Of a stretch of 52,468 nt of DNA, positions 18,847-28,172 are shown piece after piece (within the stretch, counting starts at the first letter, position 1; every line of letters begins with the position of its first letter). The DNA comes from Methanofollis sp. (GTDB taxonomy: Archaea; Halobacteriota; Methanomicrobia; Methanomicrobiales; Methanofollaceae): positions 1 to 52,468 of the forward strand of contig JASGMW010000002.1 in assembly GCA_030156225.1 (NCBI GenBank), in the 5' to 3' direction. A program made the translations under genes and the position numbers. Under the pieces are notes generated by a model. That model did no database searches. It saw only the letters and a program-made list of their open reading frames with translations, and was not told the origin of the DNA.

Positions 18847-20256
18847 TCAGAACGGTCCGTCCTGCACGTAACTCCGGCCGAGCAGGACGGCCGTCTCGGC
18901 GCGGGCGAGCTCCCGGCCCAGATACGCCGCATGATCGAGGCGGGAGACGCAGCCGTTCCGGACGAGCGCCGCAGCGAGATCGGCTGCGGTCCGGCCTGCG
19001 TAGACCTTCCCCTGGTGGCCGGCGAGGATCCGGCCGTCTTCGGTCGCGATCCTGACATTTCCCGCGGGATCGGGACAGAAATCCTCAGGGGCCGGTCCGG
19101 CATCGATCCGCTCTCCTTCAGGGCCAGGCTCGCGGCGGCGACGCTTTTCCTTGAGCACGAAGAGATCGATCCCGAGGTCCTTTGGATACGGGTGGCCGCC
19201 CAGCACGGCCATCATCTCGGTCGCCCGCCGCATCTCGGCGACCGAGCCCTTCGTCTTGTCCGAGTGCTCGCTCGTAAAGATCACCGCCGCCCCGACCTCG
19301 CGGGCGCAGGCGGCAAGAAGGGCGTTCGCACCGACCGAATCGGCATCCAGGAGTTCGACGACGTTTCCTGCCCCGAAAAAGAGTGGGCGGTCGACACCGG
19401 TAAAATTCCCCAGGGAGGAGACGAAGCCCGATCCTGCCGGCTGGAGGAGGGGGTCGGCGATCAGGGCGGCGATGCCGGCCTCGCCCGCCTCCCTGAGATT
19501 TGCGTCGAGCCCGGCCTCGCCCGGCACGATCACCGCCGCAGCGCCGGCCGCCGCCAGCTCGCCGCCGACCGCGGGGATGTTGCCCTCGTGGAGGGAGAGG
19601 ATCAGGTCGGCCCGGCAGAGTGCGGCGCGGATCAGGGCCGGGTCCTGGGTGTCTGCCGCAAGAGGCCGATCGATCCCGTCGAGCGCCGCAAAACACCGGC
19701 GCACGTCCTCTGGTGCGGCGTCGAAGCCGAAGCCGAGGTCGACGATGTCGGCGCCCCGCCTGAAATAGTCCTCGACCGTCTCCCGCAGGGCCGGGTGGCG
19801 GTGTGCGTCCATGATCTCGGCGAGCACCTTCATCCTGGATCCGCCCCCGATCTTCACCCCCCTGATCATGCAGTCCGGCCCGGCCTGATCTTCGATCTCG
19901 GAAAGATGTTTCAGCGCCGCTTCGCGCCGTTCGGCAGCGAAAAGTTCGTCGGCCGGGATCGTTCTGGAGAGCGGCACCTTCCCGGCGAGCCCGAGGACCG
20001 TGCCGAGGTCGGCGGCGTGTCTGGGGCCCAGGTAGACCGGCACGCCCGTCGCCTCCTCGACAGAGGCGAACGAGGCCGTCGACATTCCCGAGACGATCGC
20101 CATGTCGTACGCTCCGGCCGAGATCAGGTTCTTCAGATCGGCCGGCGTCAGAAAGGCGGCGATCTCGCCGACCACCACCACCTCGGCATCATGGCCTTCA
20201 GCGGCCTTTTTGACGATATCTGCGGTCATGGAGCCTGTGGGGAGGAGGATCCGCAT
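18847..20256 (-). CDS. Dihydropteroate synthase-like protein (archaeal family)
   Basis: MRILLPTGSMTADIVKKAAEG...; RRGADIVDLGFGFDAAPEDVRRCFAAL...PLAADTQDPALIRAAL, pterin-binding TIM-barrel-like. Confidence 0.75.
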   Translation of the reverse strand: MRILLPTGSMTADIVKKAAEGHDAEVVVVGEIAAFLTPADLKNLISAGAYDMAIVSGMSTASFASVEEATGVPVYLGPRHAADLGTVLGLAGKVPLSRTIPADELFAAERREAALKHLSEIEDQAGPDCMIRGVKIGGGSRMKVLAEIMDAHRHPALRETVEDYFRRGADIVDLGFGFDAAPEDVRRCFAALDGIDRPLAADTQDPALIRAALCRADLILSLHEGNIPAVGGELAAAGAAAVIVPGEAGLDANLREAGEAGIAALIADPLLQPAGSGFVSSLGNFTGVDRPLFFGAGNVVELLDADSVGANALLAACAREVGAAVIFTSEHSDKTKGSVAEMRRATEMMAVLGGHPYPKDLGIDLFVLKEKRRRREPGPEGERIDAGPAPEDFCPDPAGNVRIATEDGRILAGHQGKVYAGRTAADLAAALVRNGCVSRLDHAAYLGRELARAETAVLLGRSYVQDGPF

Positions 20257-20513
20257 GCATCTTCCTTCACCGGTGAGGGCAATAAGTCTTGGGGATGCCG
20301 ATGGTCCGGCGATCCGCAAAGACGCGTTCCGGCGGGCGGATAGGATCGATCTGGTCAACGTTTCGAGAGGCCGGCCTGATCCGTTCGGCCGGAGATCGCC
20401 GTGCCGGAATGAAAAACGCCGTCCCGCCCCGACGATTTAACCGTATCGGACCTGGGCCGACACATCAGGATCCGTCAACCTCTTCTCCTCCGGATACCGA
20501 ATATCTATCCAGA

Positions 20514-21179
20514 ATGTTGCGGTGCGATCTCCATATTCACACCTCGTTCTCCCGAGACGGGGAGAGTACCGTCGAGGAAGTGCTCAGAAGAGCCGAAGCG
20601 ATCGGTCTCGACGCGATTGCGATCACCGATCACGACACCACGGATGGGGCCCTGCGCGCCCTCGCCTGCAAGAGCAGGGTCATCGTCATACCGGGGACCG
20701 AGATCTCAACGAAACAGGGGCACCTCCTTGCGCTCGGCGTTACCAGGGCCTTCCCGAAAGGCCTGGACTTTTTCGAGGCGGTGACCAGGGCGCGGGCCGA
20801 GGGCGCCGTCCTCATCCTGCCCCATCCCTTCCACATGTGGCGGCACGGCGTCGGGCGGAAGTTGAAGGCCGGGCTCTCCCGGGTCGACGCCATCGAGGTC
20901 TTCAACAGCCGGTACATCACCGGCACGGCGAACCGGAAGGCCGCACTCTTCGCCCGCAAGATCGGGAAGCCCGGTGTCGGAGGGAGCGATGCACACCACG
21001 CCCGTTTCGTCGGCTACGGGTACACCCTGGTCGATGCGGAGCCGGATGCGGCGGCGATCCTCCAGGCGATCAGGGACGGGCGGACCTCGGCCGGCGGGCA
21101 GATGACGCCCATCAGGTCGTACACCAGGCAGTCGCTGAAGAGTTCCTGGAAACGCGTACAGGCGCGGATACTGAGATGA
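20514..21179 (+). CDS. PHP domain phosphoesterase
   Basis: MLRCDLHIHTSFSRDGESTVEEVLRRAEAIGLDAIAITDHDTTDG; GGSDAHHARFVGYGYT. Confidence 0.9.
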   Translation: MLRCDLHIHTSFSRDGESTVEEVLRRAEAIGLDAIAITDHDTTDGALRALACKSRVIVIPGTEISTKQGHLLALGVTRAFPKGLDFFEAVTRARAEGAVLILPHPFHMWRHGVGRKLKAGLSRVDAIEVFNSRYITGTANRKAALFARKIGKPGVGGSDAHHARFVGYGYTLVDAEPDAAAILQAIRDGRTSAGGQMTPIRSYTRQSLKSSWKRVQARILR

Positions 21180-22018
21180 GGCTGGCGTTCCGGCTCGGCT
21201 ACTATGGCGACGCGTTTTTCGGGTCGCAGCTCCAGGCGGACGTTCGGACGGTCGAGGGCGAGGTGATCGCCGCCTGCCGCCGGATCGGACTCTTCGACGA
21301 CTGGAAATCGGCCCGTTTCGCCTTTGCAGGCCGGACCGATCGGGGGGTTCATGCCGTCGGACAGGTCTGCGCCTTCTCGACCGACGAGCCGGAGCGGGCG
21401 GTGGCCGCCCTGAGGTTCGAACTTCCCGGTGATATCTGGACCGCCGGCTGGGCGAGTGTCCACGACCTGTTCAACCCGAGAAAAGAGGCGCGGTCGCGGA
21501 CCTACCTGTACTATTTTTCCGGGGATCAGGGTGACGCCAGGGCGATGGACGCAGCTGCACAGGAGTTTGTCGGTGAACACGACTTCACGCTGTTCTCCAG
21601 GCGGAGCGAGCGCAGTCCGATCAGGCGGGTGATCGCGGCCGGCGTCCGCGAGGAGGACGGTTTTCTCGTCTTCGAAGTGACCGCGGAGAGTTTTCTCTGG
21701 AACATGGTGCGGTGCATGGCATGGACCCTTGCGGCGGTCGGCCGGGGGGAGATGGACCGTGCGGATATCCGGGCCCTCCTCGATCGTTCGGGGGAGCGGC
21801 GGGTGCCTGCGGCCGGGCCCGAAGGGCTGATCCTCAGCCGCGTCGGGTACGGGTTCTCCTTCGCCCCGCTCGCTCCCTCGCCGAAGGCGGCGTATGCCCT
21901 CGACGCCAGGCGGCGGGAGTTCGGGCTGAAAGAACGCGTGAACCTGACCCTGTGCCGGTTGAGCGCGGACCTCTCCGGGGAGGAGGAAAATCGTACGGGA
22001 CTGATTTCTCGCCGTTAG
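21176..22018 (+). CDS. truA: tRNA pseudouridine(38-40) synthase
   Basis: YYGDAFFGSQLQ, FAGRTDRGVHAVGQV catalytic Asp motif; 4-bp overlap with the PHP gene. Confidence 0.92.
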   Translation: MRLAFRLGYYGDAFFGSQLQADVRTVEGEVIAACRRIGLFDDWKSARFAFAGRTDRGVHAVGQVCAFSTDEPERAVAALRFELPGDIWTAGWASVHDLFNPRKEARSRTYLYYFSGDQGDARAMDAAAQEFVGEHDFTLFSRRSERSPIRRVIAAGVREEDGFLVFEVTAESFLWNMVRCMAWTLAAVGRGEMDRADIRALLDRSGERRVPAAGPEGLILSRVGYGFSFAPLAPSPKAAYALDARRREFGLKERVNLTLCRLSADLSGEEENRTGLISRR

Positions 22019-22145
22019 CAGCGATGCCGGCCGGGTTCTTGCGTGGCGCAACAGATCTTTTTTCACGCTCCCATTTTTTTATCCGGGATCTCGGTGATGC
22101 GCCTTCCCGGACCGATCCGTGAGAATAGGTGGAGCCGGCCGACCT

Positions 22146-22219
22146 GCATGCCCGGTTTCACCGGTGCGTGCCCGAACGCCCGGGCGTCCGGACCAACAGG
22201 GCCGGGTCATCAGGACCCG
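22146..22219. other. Cluster of three stem-loops in the truA-porB intergenic region (candidate structured leader/ncRNA)
   Basis: GCATGC-CCGGT-TTC-ACCGG-T-GCGTGC (22146-22171); ACGCCCGGGCGT palindrome (22176-22187); CGGGTC-ATCAG-GACCCG (22203-22219). Confidence 0.4.
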
Positions 22220-22288
22220 CATCGTAACCTAGAAGAGCCTGTCGACAAATGTAATGATCGATAATGATTATTTTAACGAGATGAGGAG

Positions 22289-23179
22289 TTGAGCAGCATT
22301 TCAGAAATTCCGAAAGAGGAATACCTCAAACCGTGCACGGCCGCGTGCGCGGGGTGCAGTTCGTCGCTCTGCCTCCGCTACGTGCTGAAGGCCGCAGGGC
22401 CGGACACGGTCCTGGTCATCCCGGCCTGCTGCACGAGCGTGATCCAGGGGATGTACCCGAACACCTCGTTCAACGTGCCCGTGTACAATATCGCCTTCGC
22501 AGCGGCCGCCGCATGCGCATCAGGCATGAGCAAAGCGTTCAGGAGCGAGGGGAAACAGACGAACGTCATCGTCTATGCAGGCGACGGCGGCACGGTCGAC
22601 ATCGGCATCCAGTCACTCTCCGGCGCCTTCGAGCGGGGCACCGACTTCCTGTACATCTGCTACGACAACGAAGCCTACGGGAACACCGGCATGCAGCGCT
22701 CCGGTGCGACGCCGCTCGGGGCGCTGACCACGACGACGCCGGTCGGAAAGAGCGAGTTCAAAAAAGATCTCGATCTGATCGTCGCCGCCCACAACCCCCC
22801 GTATATGGCGACGGCGTCGAGCGCCTACCCGCTGGACCTGTACAGGAAGGTGAAAAAGGCCCTCTCCATCAGGGGCCCGAAGTTCATCCACATCATGGCG
22901 CCGTGCCCGCCGGGCTGGCGCTATGACTCCGAAAAGACGATCGAGATCGGCAAACTCGCCGTGAAGACCGGCATGTGGGTGCTCTGGGAGCGGGAGTACG
23001 GAACCCTCTCGGTCTCGGGCCCGTCGAAGACCGCCATGAAAAAACCGCAGCCGATCGACGAATACATCGGGGCGCAGGGACGCTTCAAGACCGCGACCCC
23101 GGCGATCGTCGCCGAACTCCAGCAGGCGGTCGAGCGAAACATCGACCGGATCAGAAAGGAGGAGGAAGGGATATGCTGA
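22289..23179 (+). CDS. porB: Pyruvate:ferredoxin oxidoreductase beta subunit
   Basis: CTAACAGCSSSLCLRYVLKAAGPDT; TPP motif GDGGTVDIGIQSLSGAFERGTDFLYICYDNEAYGNTGMQ. Confidence 0.88.
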   Translation: MSSISEIPKEEYLKPCTAACAGCSSSLCLRYVLKAAGPDTVLVIPACCTSVIQGMYPNTSFNVPVYNIAFAAAAACASGMSKAFRSEGKQTNVIVYAGDGGTVDIGIQSLSGAFERGTDFLYICYDNEAYGNTGMQRSGATPLGALTTTTPVGKSEFKKDLDLIVAAHNPPYMATASSAYPLDLYRKVKKALSIRGPKFIHIMAPCPPGWRYDSEKTIEIGKLAVKTGMWVLWEREYGTLSVSGPSKTAMKKPQPIDEYIGAQGRFKTATPAIVAELQQAVERNIDRIRKEEEGIC

Positions 23180-24279
23180 CGATCTCAACCGGCAACAAGG
23201 CCGTCGCCGCGGCGGTAAAACAGGCGAAGCCCGCCGTCGTCGCCGCGTACCCGATCACCCCCCAGACCGAGATCATCGAGCAGATCGCGAACTACGTCGC
23301 CGCGAAGGAGATCGAGACCGAGTACATCCCGGTGGAGAGCGAGCACTCGGCGATGGCCGCCTGCATCGGCGCAGCGGTCGCGGGGGTGCGGACCTTCACC
23401 GCCACGAGTTCCCACGGCCTGCTGTACATGCACGAGATGCTCCACTGGGCGGCCGGCGCCCGCCTGCCCATCGTGATGGCGAACGTGAACCGGTCCCTCG
23501 GGCCGGGCTGGAACATCTGGGCCGAGCACACCGACGCCTTCTCGCAGCGGGACACCGGCTGGCTCCAGGTCTTCGTCGGGACCGTGCAGGAGGCCTACGA
23601 CGCCACCCTCATGGCCTTCAGAATCGCGGAGGACGAGCGCGTCATTCTGCCGACGATGGTTAACCTCGACGGCTTCTCGCTCTCGCACATCATGCAGTCC
23701 CTCGAAACCGTCGAGGTCGGGGACTTCATCCCGCCGCACCACCTCACGCACGCCATCGACGTCGACAACCCGATGGGCTACGGGCCGATGACCGGGCCGA
23801 AGGACTATTACCGCTTCCGCTGGGACATCGAACGCTCGATGCGCGACGCGAAGACCGTGATCGCGGAGACCGAGGCCGAGTTCGCATCGCGTTTCGGCCG
23901 GAAATACGGGCCGACCGAGGACTACCGGTGCGAGGACGCTGAGGTCGTGGTGGTCTCGATGGGCACGCTCGGCAGGGAGGCCGAGGTGGCGGTCGACATC
24001 CTCAGGAACGAGGGCGTGAAAGCCGGGTCGATGCGGCTGCGCTGGTTCAGGCCCTTCCCTGACCTCGACCTGAAGGGCAGGGAGGTCGTGGTCGTCGACC
24101 GCGACTACTCCTTCGGCTTCGGCGGCGTGGTGGCGGCCTCGATCCGGGCGAAGACCGGGATCGAGTGCTACAATGTGATCGCCGGGCTCGGCGGGCAGGA
24201 AGTCACCTACGACGACATCGCGGAGTTCGTGCGGACCCGCCGGATCGGCGAGGAGCACTGGTTCGGGGTGAGCGAGTAA
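23173..24279 (+). CDS. porA: Pyruvate:ferredoxin oxidoreductase alpha subunit
   Basis: TGNKAVAAAVKQAKPAVVAAYPITPQTEIIE; YIPVESEHSAMAACIGA; 7-bp overlap with porB. Confidence 0.88.
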   Translation: MLTISTGNKAVAAAVKQAKPAVVAAYPITPQTEIIEQIANYVAAKEIETEYIPVESEHSAMAACIGAAVAGVRTFTATSSHGLLYMHEMLHWAAGARLPIVMANVNRSLGPGWNIWAEHTDAFSQRDTGWLQVFVGTVQEAYDATLMAFRIAEDERVILPTMVNLDGFSLSHIMQSLETVEVGDFIPPHHLTHAIDVDNPMGYGPMTGPKDYYRFRWDIERSMRDAKTVIAETEAEFASRFGRKYGPTEDYRCEDAEVVVVSMGTLGREAEVAVDILRNEGVKAGSMRLRWFRPFPDLDLKGREVVVVDRDYSFGFGGVVAASIRAKTGIECYNVIAGLGGQEVTYDDIAEFVRTRRIGEEHWFGVSE

Positions 24280-24806
24280 TGTATGAGATTCGTATCCATT
24301 CCCGCGGCGGACAGGGCGGGGTCACCGCGGCCCGCCTCCTCGCCCTCGCCGCCTTCAGGGACGGAAAGTACGCCACCGCATGCCCCTTCTACGGGGCCGA
24401 ACGGCGGGGGGCGCCGGTCGTCTCCTTCGTGCGGATCGACGACGCACCCATCAAGGTCTACTCCCAGATCAGAGGCCCGGACATGGTCGTCGTCCTGGAC
24501 GCATCGGTGATGGACACGGTGGACGTGCTCCAGGGGCTCAAGCCCGGCGGCACCGTGTTCGTCAACAGCGAAAAACCCCACGCGTTCCCGGGTTTCGCCG
24601 CGTACAACGTAGATCTCACCGGGATCGCGCTCGCGGAGAACCTGGCCATCGCCGGGACGCCGATCGTGAACACGCCGTTCCTGGGCGCAGCGGCAAAGAT
24701 CGGGCTCGTCTCGTTCGAGTCTGCGAAGCAGGCGATCCGAGAGATGTTCCAGGACGAACGGAACGTGAAGGTGGCCGAGGCCGCCTATCGGGAGATGATC
24801 CTATGA
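24279..24806 (+). CDS. porC: Pyruvate:ferredoxin oxidoreductase gamma subunit
   Basis: YEIRIHSRGGQGGVTAARLLALAAF...GAERRGAPVVSFVRI. Confidence 0.88.
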   Translation: MYEIRIHSRGGQGGVTAARLLALAAFRDGKYATACPFYGAERRGAPVVSFVRIDDAPIKVYSQIRGPDMVVVLDASVMDTVDVLQGLKPGGTVFVNSEKPHAFPGFAAYNVDLTGIALAENLAIAGTPIVNTPFLGAAAKIGLVSFESAKQAIREMFQDERNVKVAEAAYREMIL

Positions 24807-25048
24807 GAGAGAGGCTTGCATTGAGCAGACCGACCAGGGGCGCCTGCGGGTTCACCGGGACTTGGCGCGAGTTCCGTCCGGTCGTGGATCAGGAGAAGTG
24901 CAACCAGTGCGGCATCTGTCAGATCCACTGCCCGGACGCGGTGATCGACGAGGAGTTGAATATCGATCTCGATTTCTGCAAGGGCTGTGGCGTCTGCGCC
25001 AATGTCTGCCCGAAAAAGGCAATCGCAATGGTCAGAGAAGAAAAATAA
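24803..25048 (+). CDS. porD: Pyruvate:ferredoxin oxidoreductase delta (2[4Fe-4S]) subunit
   Basis: GFTGTWREFRPVVDQEKCNQCGICQIHCPD...FCKGCGVCANVCPKKAI. Confidence 0.88.
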   Translation: MRERLALSRPTRGACGFTGTWREFRPVVDQEKCNQCGICQIHCPDAVIDEELNIDLDFCKGCGVCANVCPKKAIAMVREEK

Positions 25049-25056
25049 TTTTTTTT
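25049..25056 (+). terminator. Archaeal oligo-T terminator after the por operon
   Basis: T8 tract immediately after the porD stop. Confidence 0.5.
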
Positions 25057-25109
25057 GCCCGGCGTTCCCCCCAATCGCATATATCGCAGCGGCGCAAACC
25101 TGAGGATCG

Positions 25110-26285
25110 ATGACGGAGAAACAGGTGGGCCTCGTCCACTGCCGGCGGTACGACGCCGACGAAGTCGATGCGGCGGTCGAGCGGGCGATCGAACTGGTCG
25201 GCGGGATCGGCGCCTTCGTCAGGCCGGGCCAGCGCGTGCTCCTCAAGCCGAACCTGCTGATGGGGGCGGAGCCTGCAAAGGCGGTCACCGCCCACCCGGC
25301 GGTGCTGGGCGCCGTCGCCCGCCTGCTTGCGGCCCACGGGTGCACGGTCGTGATCGCCGACTCGCCCGGCGCCGGGACGCGCTACACGGAGAAAAACCTC
25401 AGACGCGCCTACGATACGTCCGGGTTCTCAGCGCTGGAAGAGATCCCGGGCGTCTCCCTCTCGACCGACACGGCCTCCCGCGCCGTCTCCTATCCGCAGG
25501 GCAGGGTGATGAAACGCTTTTCCATCATCGAGGAGGCGCTCGCCGCCGACGCCGTCGTCTCGGTCTGCAAGGCGAAGACGCACCTCTTCACCGGCTACAC
25601 CGGAGCGGTGAAGAACCTCTTCGGGATCGTGCCTGGCCTCGAAAAACCGGTTTTTCACGCCCGGTTCAGGAACCCGGCGGACTTCGCCGGGATGCTCCTC
25701 GACCTCAACGGCTGCGTCCCCCCGGTGCTCCACGTCATGGACGCCGTCGTCGGGATGGAAGGCGACGGCCCGATGTCCGGCGACCCGCGGCCGATCGGTG
25801 CGATCCTGGCCGGCGCCGATCCGACCGCCGTGGACGTGGCGACGATCAGGCTGATGGGCATGGACCCCGGCTCCATCGGCACGGTCGCGGCGGCGGCGGC
25901 GCGGGGACTGATCAGGCCAGACTTCTCGGATGTCCGGGTCGTCGGCGACGATCCGGCGGCGGTTGCGGTCCGGGATTTCAGGCGCCCGGCCACCGGGCAG
26001 GCCGGCATGAACGTGTCGTGGCTGAACAGGCTGGTCCTCAGATTTCTGCAGCGCAGGGGGACGGACGTCCGGCCCCTCCCGGTCCCTGATCCGGCCCGCT
26101 GCACCGGCTGCGGGCGGTGCGTGCTCACCTGCCCGGCCGCCGCCATGCGGATCGAGGAGGGAAAGGCGAGAGTCGATCCCGGGGCGTGCATCCGCTGCTA
26201 CTGCTGCCATGAGATGTGCACCTTCGGGGCGATCGACCTGAAGCAGGGGGCGGCCGGGCGGTTGTTCTCGGCGTTTTTCAGGTGA
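25110..26285 (+). CDS. DUF362 domain protein with C-terminal 2[4Fe-4S] ferredoxin domain
   Basis: RVLLKPNLLMGAEPAKAVTAHPAVLGAVARLLAAHG...DSPGAGTRYTEKNL; CTGCGRCVLTCPAAAMRI and CIRCYCCHEMCTFGAI. Confidence 0.88.
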   Translation: MTEKQVGLVHCRRYDADEVDAAVERAIELVGGIGAFVRPGQRVLLKPNLLMGAEPAKAVTAHPAVLGAVARLLAAHGCTVVIADSPGAGTRYTEKNLRRAYDTSGFSALEEIPGVSLSTDTASRAVSYPQGRVMKRFSIIEEALAADAVVSVCKAKTHLFTGYTGAVKNLFGIVPGLEKPVFHARFRNPADFAGMLLDLNGCVPPVLHVMDAVVGMEGDGPMSGDPRPIGAILAGADPTAVDVATIRLMGMDPGSIGTVAAAAARGLIRPDFSDVRVVGDDPAAVAVRDFRRPATGQAGMNVSWLNRLVLRFLQRRGTDVRPLPVPDPARCTGCGRCVLTCPAAAMRIEEGKARVDPGACIRCYCCHEMCTFGAIDLKQGAAGRLFSAFFR

Positions 26286-26302
26286 ACTCTTCGGGGTCGG
26301 CC

Positions 26303-27274
26303 TCACGGCCCGGTTCGTTTTCGGCCGTCTGCCCCTTTTCTCACCCGGCAGATCGAGGTGCAGCCGGCGCAGTCGGCCGTGCAGGGCTCGGCGCGGATCG
26401 TCACGTTCGCCCCCGGGAACTCCGTCCTGATATCGGTCTCGATATGCTCCACGATATCGTAGGCCTCTTCGAGGCTGGAGCCTTTCGGCACGACGAGATG
26501 GAGATCGATGAAACGGTCGGGCCCGGAACGGCGCGTCCTCAGTGCGTGAAAATTGACGCACTCCGAATAATGCTCGCAGATGATCTGCCTGATCCGCTCC
26601 TCCTCCGCGGGCGGGAGGGCGTGATCGGTGAGGTCGGCGAAGGCCCGCCGCGTCAGGTCCCACGCCGTCCTGACGATGATCGCGGCGACGCCGAGCGCGA
26701 CGACGGCGTCGAGGTAGACGAGCCCGGTGATCTCGATCAGCACGAGCCCGCCGAGCACGGCGAGGGAGGTGTACACGTCGGTCCTCAGGTGCCAGGCGTC
26801 GCTTTCGAGTGCGATCGATCCGGTCTCTTTCGCCACCCGCATCAGCCTGGACGAGACGCACCAGTTCACCGCGGCTGAGAGGCCCATGACCGCCATGCCG
26901 ATCCCGAGCGACTCCACCATCAGGCCGCCCTCCCCCCCGAGGAGTTCTCCGAGCGCTTCCCTGACGATCAGGGCGGCGGCGACGAAGATGAGGACGGCCT
27001 CGATGAAGCCGGAAAAGTCTTCGAACTTCCCGTGGCCGAACCGGTGCGAGTCGTCGGCAGGCTCTTCTGCCTTTCGTATCGAGACGAAGGCGATGCCTGA
27101 GGCGATGAGATCGATCCCCGAATGGATCGCCTCGGAGATGATCCCGACCGAGCCTATTGCAAGGCCGACGACGAGTTTCGTCGCGACCAGAAACGTGTTC
27201 GAGATCACGGATATGCGGGCGGTGCGCTGTTTTACCGAATCGGCCGTGTCGATTTCCCTGCGAATGCTGTTCAC
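26303..27274 (-). CDS. Cation diffusion facilitator family transporter (start uncertain; ORF open to 27370)
   Basis: KLVVGLAIGSVGIISEAIHSGIDLIASGIAFVSIRKAEEPADDSHRFGHGKFEDFSGFIEAVLIF; C-terminal Cys-rich CTADCAGCTSIC. Confidence 0.9.
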   Translation of the reverse strand: MNSIRREIDTADSVKQRTARISVISNTFLVATKLVVGLAIGSVGIISEAIHSGIDLIASGIAFVSIRKAEEPADDSHRFGHGKFEDFSGFIEAVLIFVAAALIVREALGELLGGEGGLMVESLGIGMAVMGLSAAVNWCVSSRLMRVAKETGSIALESDAWHLRTDVYTSLAVLGGLVLIEITGLVYLDAVVALGVAAIIVRTAWDLTRRAFADLTDHALPPAEEERIRQIICEHYSECVNFHALRTRRSGPDRFIDLHLVVPKGSSLEEAYDIVEHIETDIRTEFPGANVTIRAEPCTADCAGCTSICRVRKGADGRKRTGP

Positions 27275-27354
27275 CTGGAGCGGGGGACCGGGGTCGCCCG
27301 TCGATAACCTTTCCGATTGGTTCTTACAGGGGATAGGGTTTGCGATGGAGGCCG

Positions 27355-28050
27355 TCAAACTTCGCTGCACTGGCGAACGAGGCTTCCGATCTCACCGGCC
27401 AGCCGTTCCCGCACGTGCTCGTCCTTCGGATACCATGAGGCCATATTTGCACGGGAAGGATGAGGGAGACGATACAGACGAACTCCCGAGGAATCGATCA
27501 GGTCGCGATTGCGCTCGCACCATTGCTCGACATCCTTCCCGAGCGCGACGACGAACAAAACGCGCTCTTGCACAGCAAACGCTATCTCAGAGCGCAGCCA
27601 GCGGTCGGCACACCGATACGCGTTCTTCTTCTTAAACTTCGACGACTGATCCCCGCGTTTGTCGGTGCAGCATTTGTGCAGGTGCGTCCAGTACACCTTC
27701 CCGTAGAGCACACGCCTGAAATACGCCAGTTCTTCTTCGGAGAGGGAATTCTGCATGAATGACCGGTTGAAGACGGCGATGCGATCGCAGATCCATCGCG
27801 GAATGGCGTCGGAGGCGAACAGGTATTCCCGGCCCGAAGATGCACTCATGGCCCGTGAAGAAAGATAGGTGGGAATGAACGCCACGGTCGGATCGCGCGA
27901 CACGATGAGACCGACAGGCCGCTCGCCGTTCTGCGGCGGAGGCACCCACACGGGAGGAACGGCAGGAAACCCCTTCAGTTCGCACCGGTCCGGACACTCC
28001 CGCTCCTTATCCATCTCCCTGCACCGTTCAACGTACGCGTAAAAGTCCAT
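27355..28050 (-). CDS. Divergent uracil-DNA glycosylase superfamily-like protein
   Basis: YWTHLHKCCTDKRG...CADRWLRSEIAFAVQERVLFVVALGKDVEQW...LYRLPHPSRANM resembles UDG family layout. Confidence 0.5.
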   Translation of the reverse strand: MDFYAYVERCREMDKERECPDRCELKGFPAVPPVWVPPPQNGERPVGLIVSRDPTVAFIPTYLSSRAMSASSGREYLFASDAIPRWICDRIAVFNRSFMQNSLSEEELAYFRRVLYGKVYWTHLHKCCTDKRGDQSSKFKKKNAYRCADRWLRSEIAFAVQERVLFVVALGKDVEQWCERNRDLIDSSGVRLYRLPHPSRANMASWYPKDEHVRERLAGEIGSLVRQCSEV

Positions 28051-28172
28051 TTTTTAGGAGATGGACCGGCCCGATGATAAATGTTCACGGCCTGCCCGTG
28101 TTCTCCGAAACCCCGCCCTCCGGCGTACTAACACTGCCTGAAAACGCCGCGAAAAAAAGAGCAGCCCCCCCT

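Noticed and set aside
23185-24258. 357-aa antisense ORF over porA
   Set aside because: Compositional artefact opposite a clear porA
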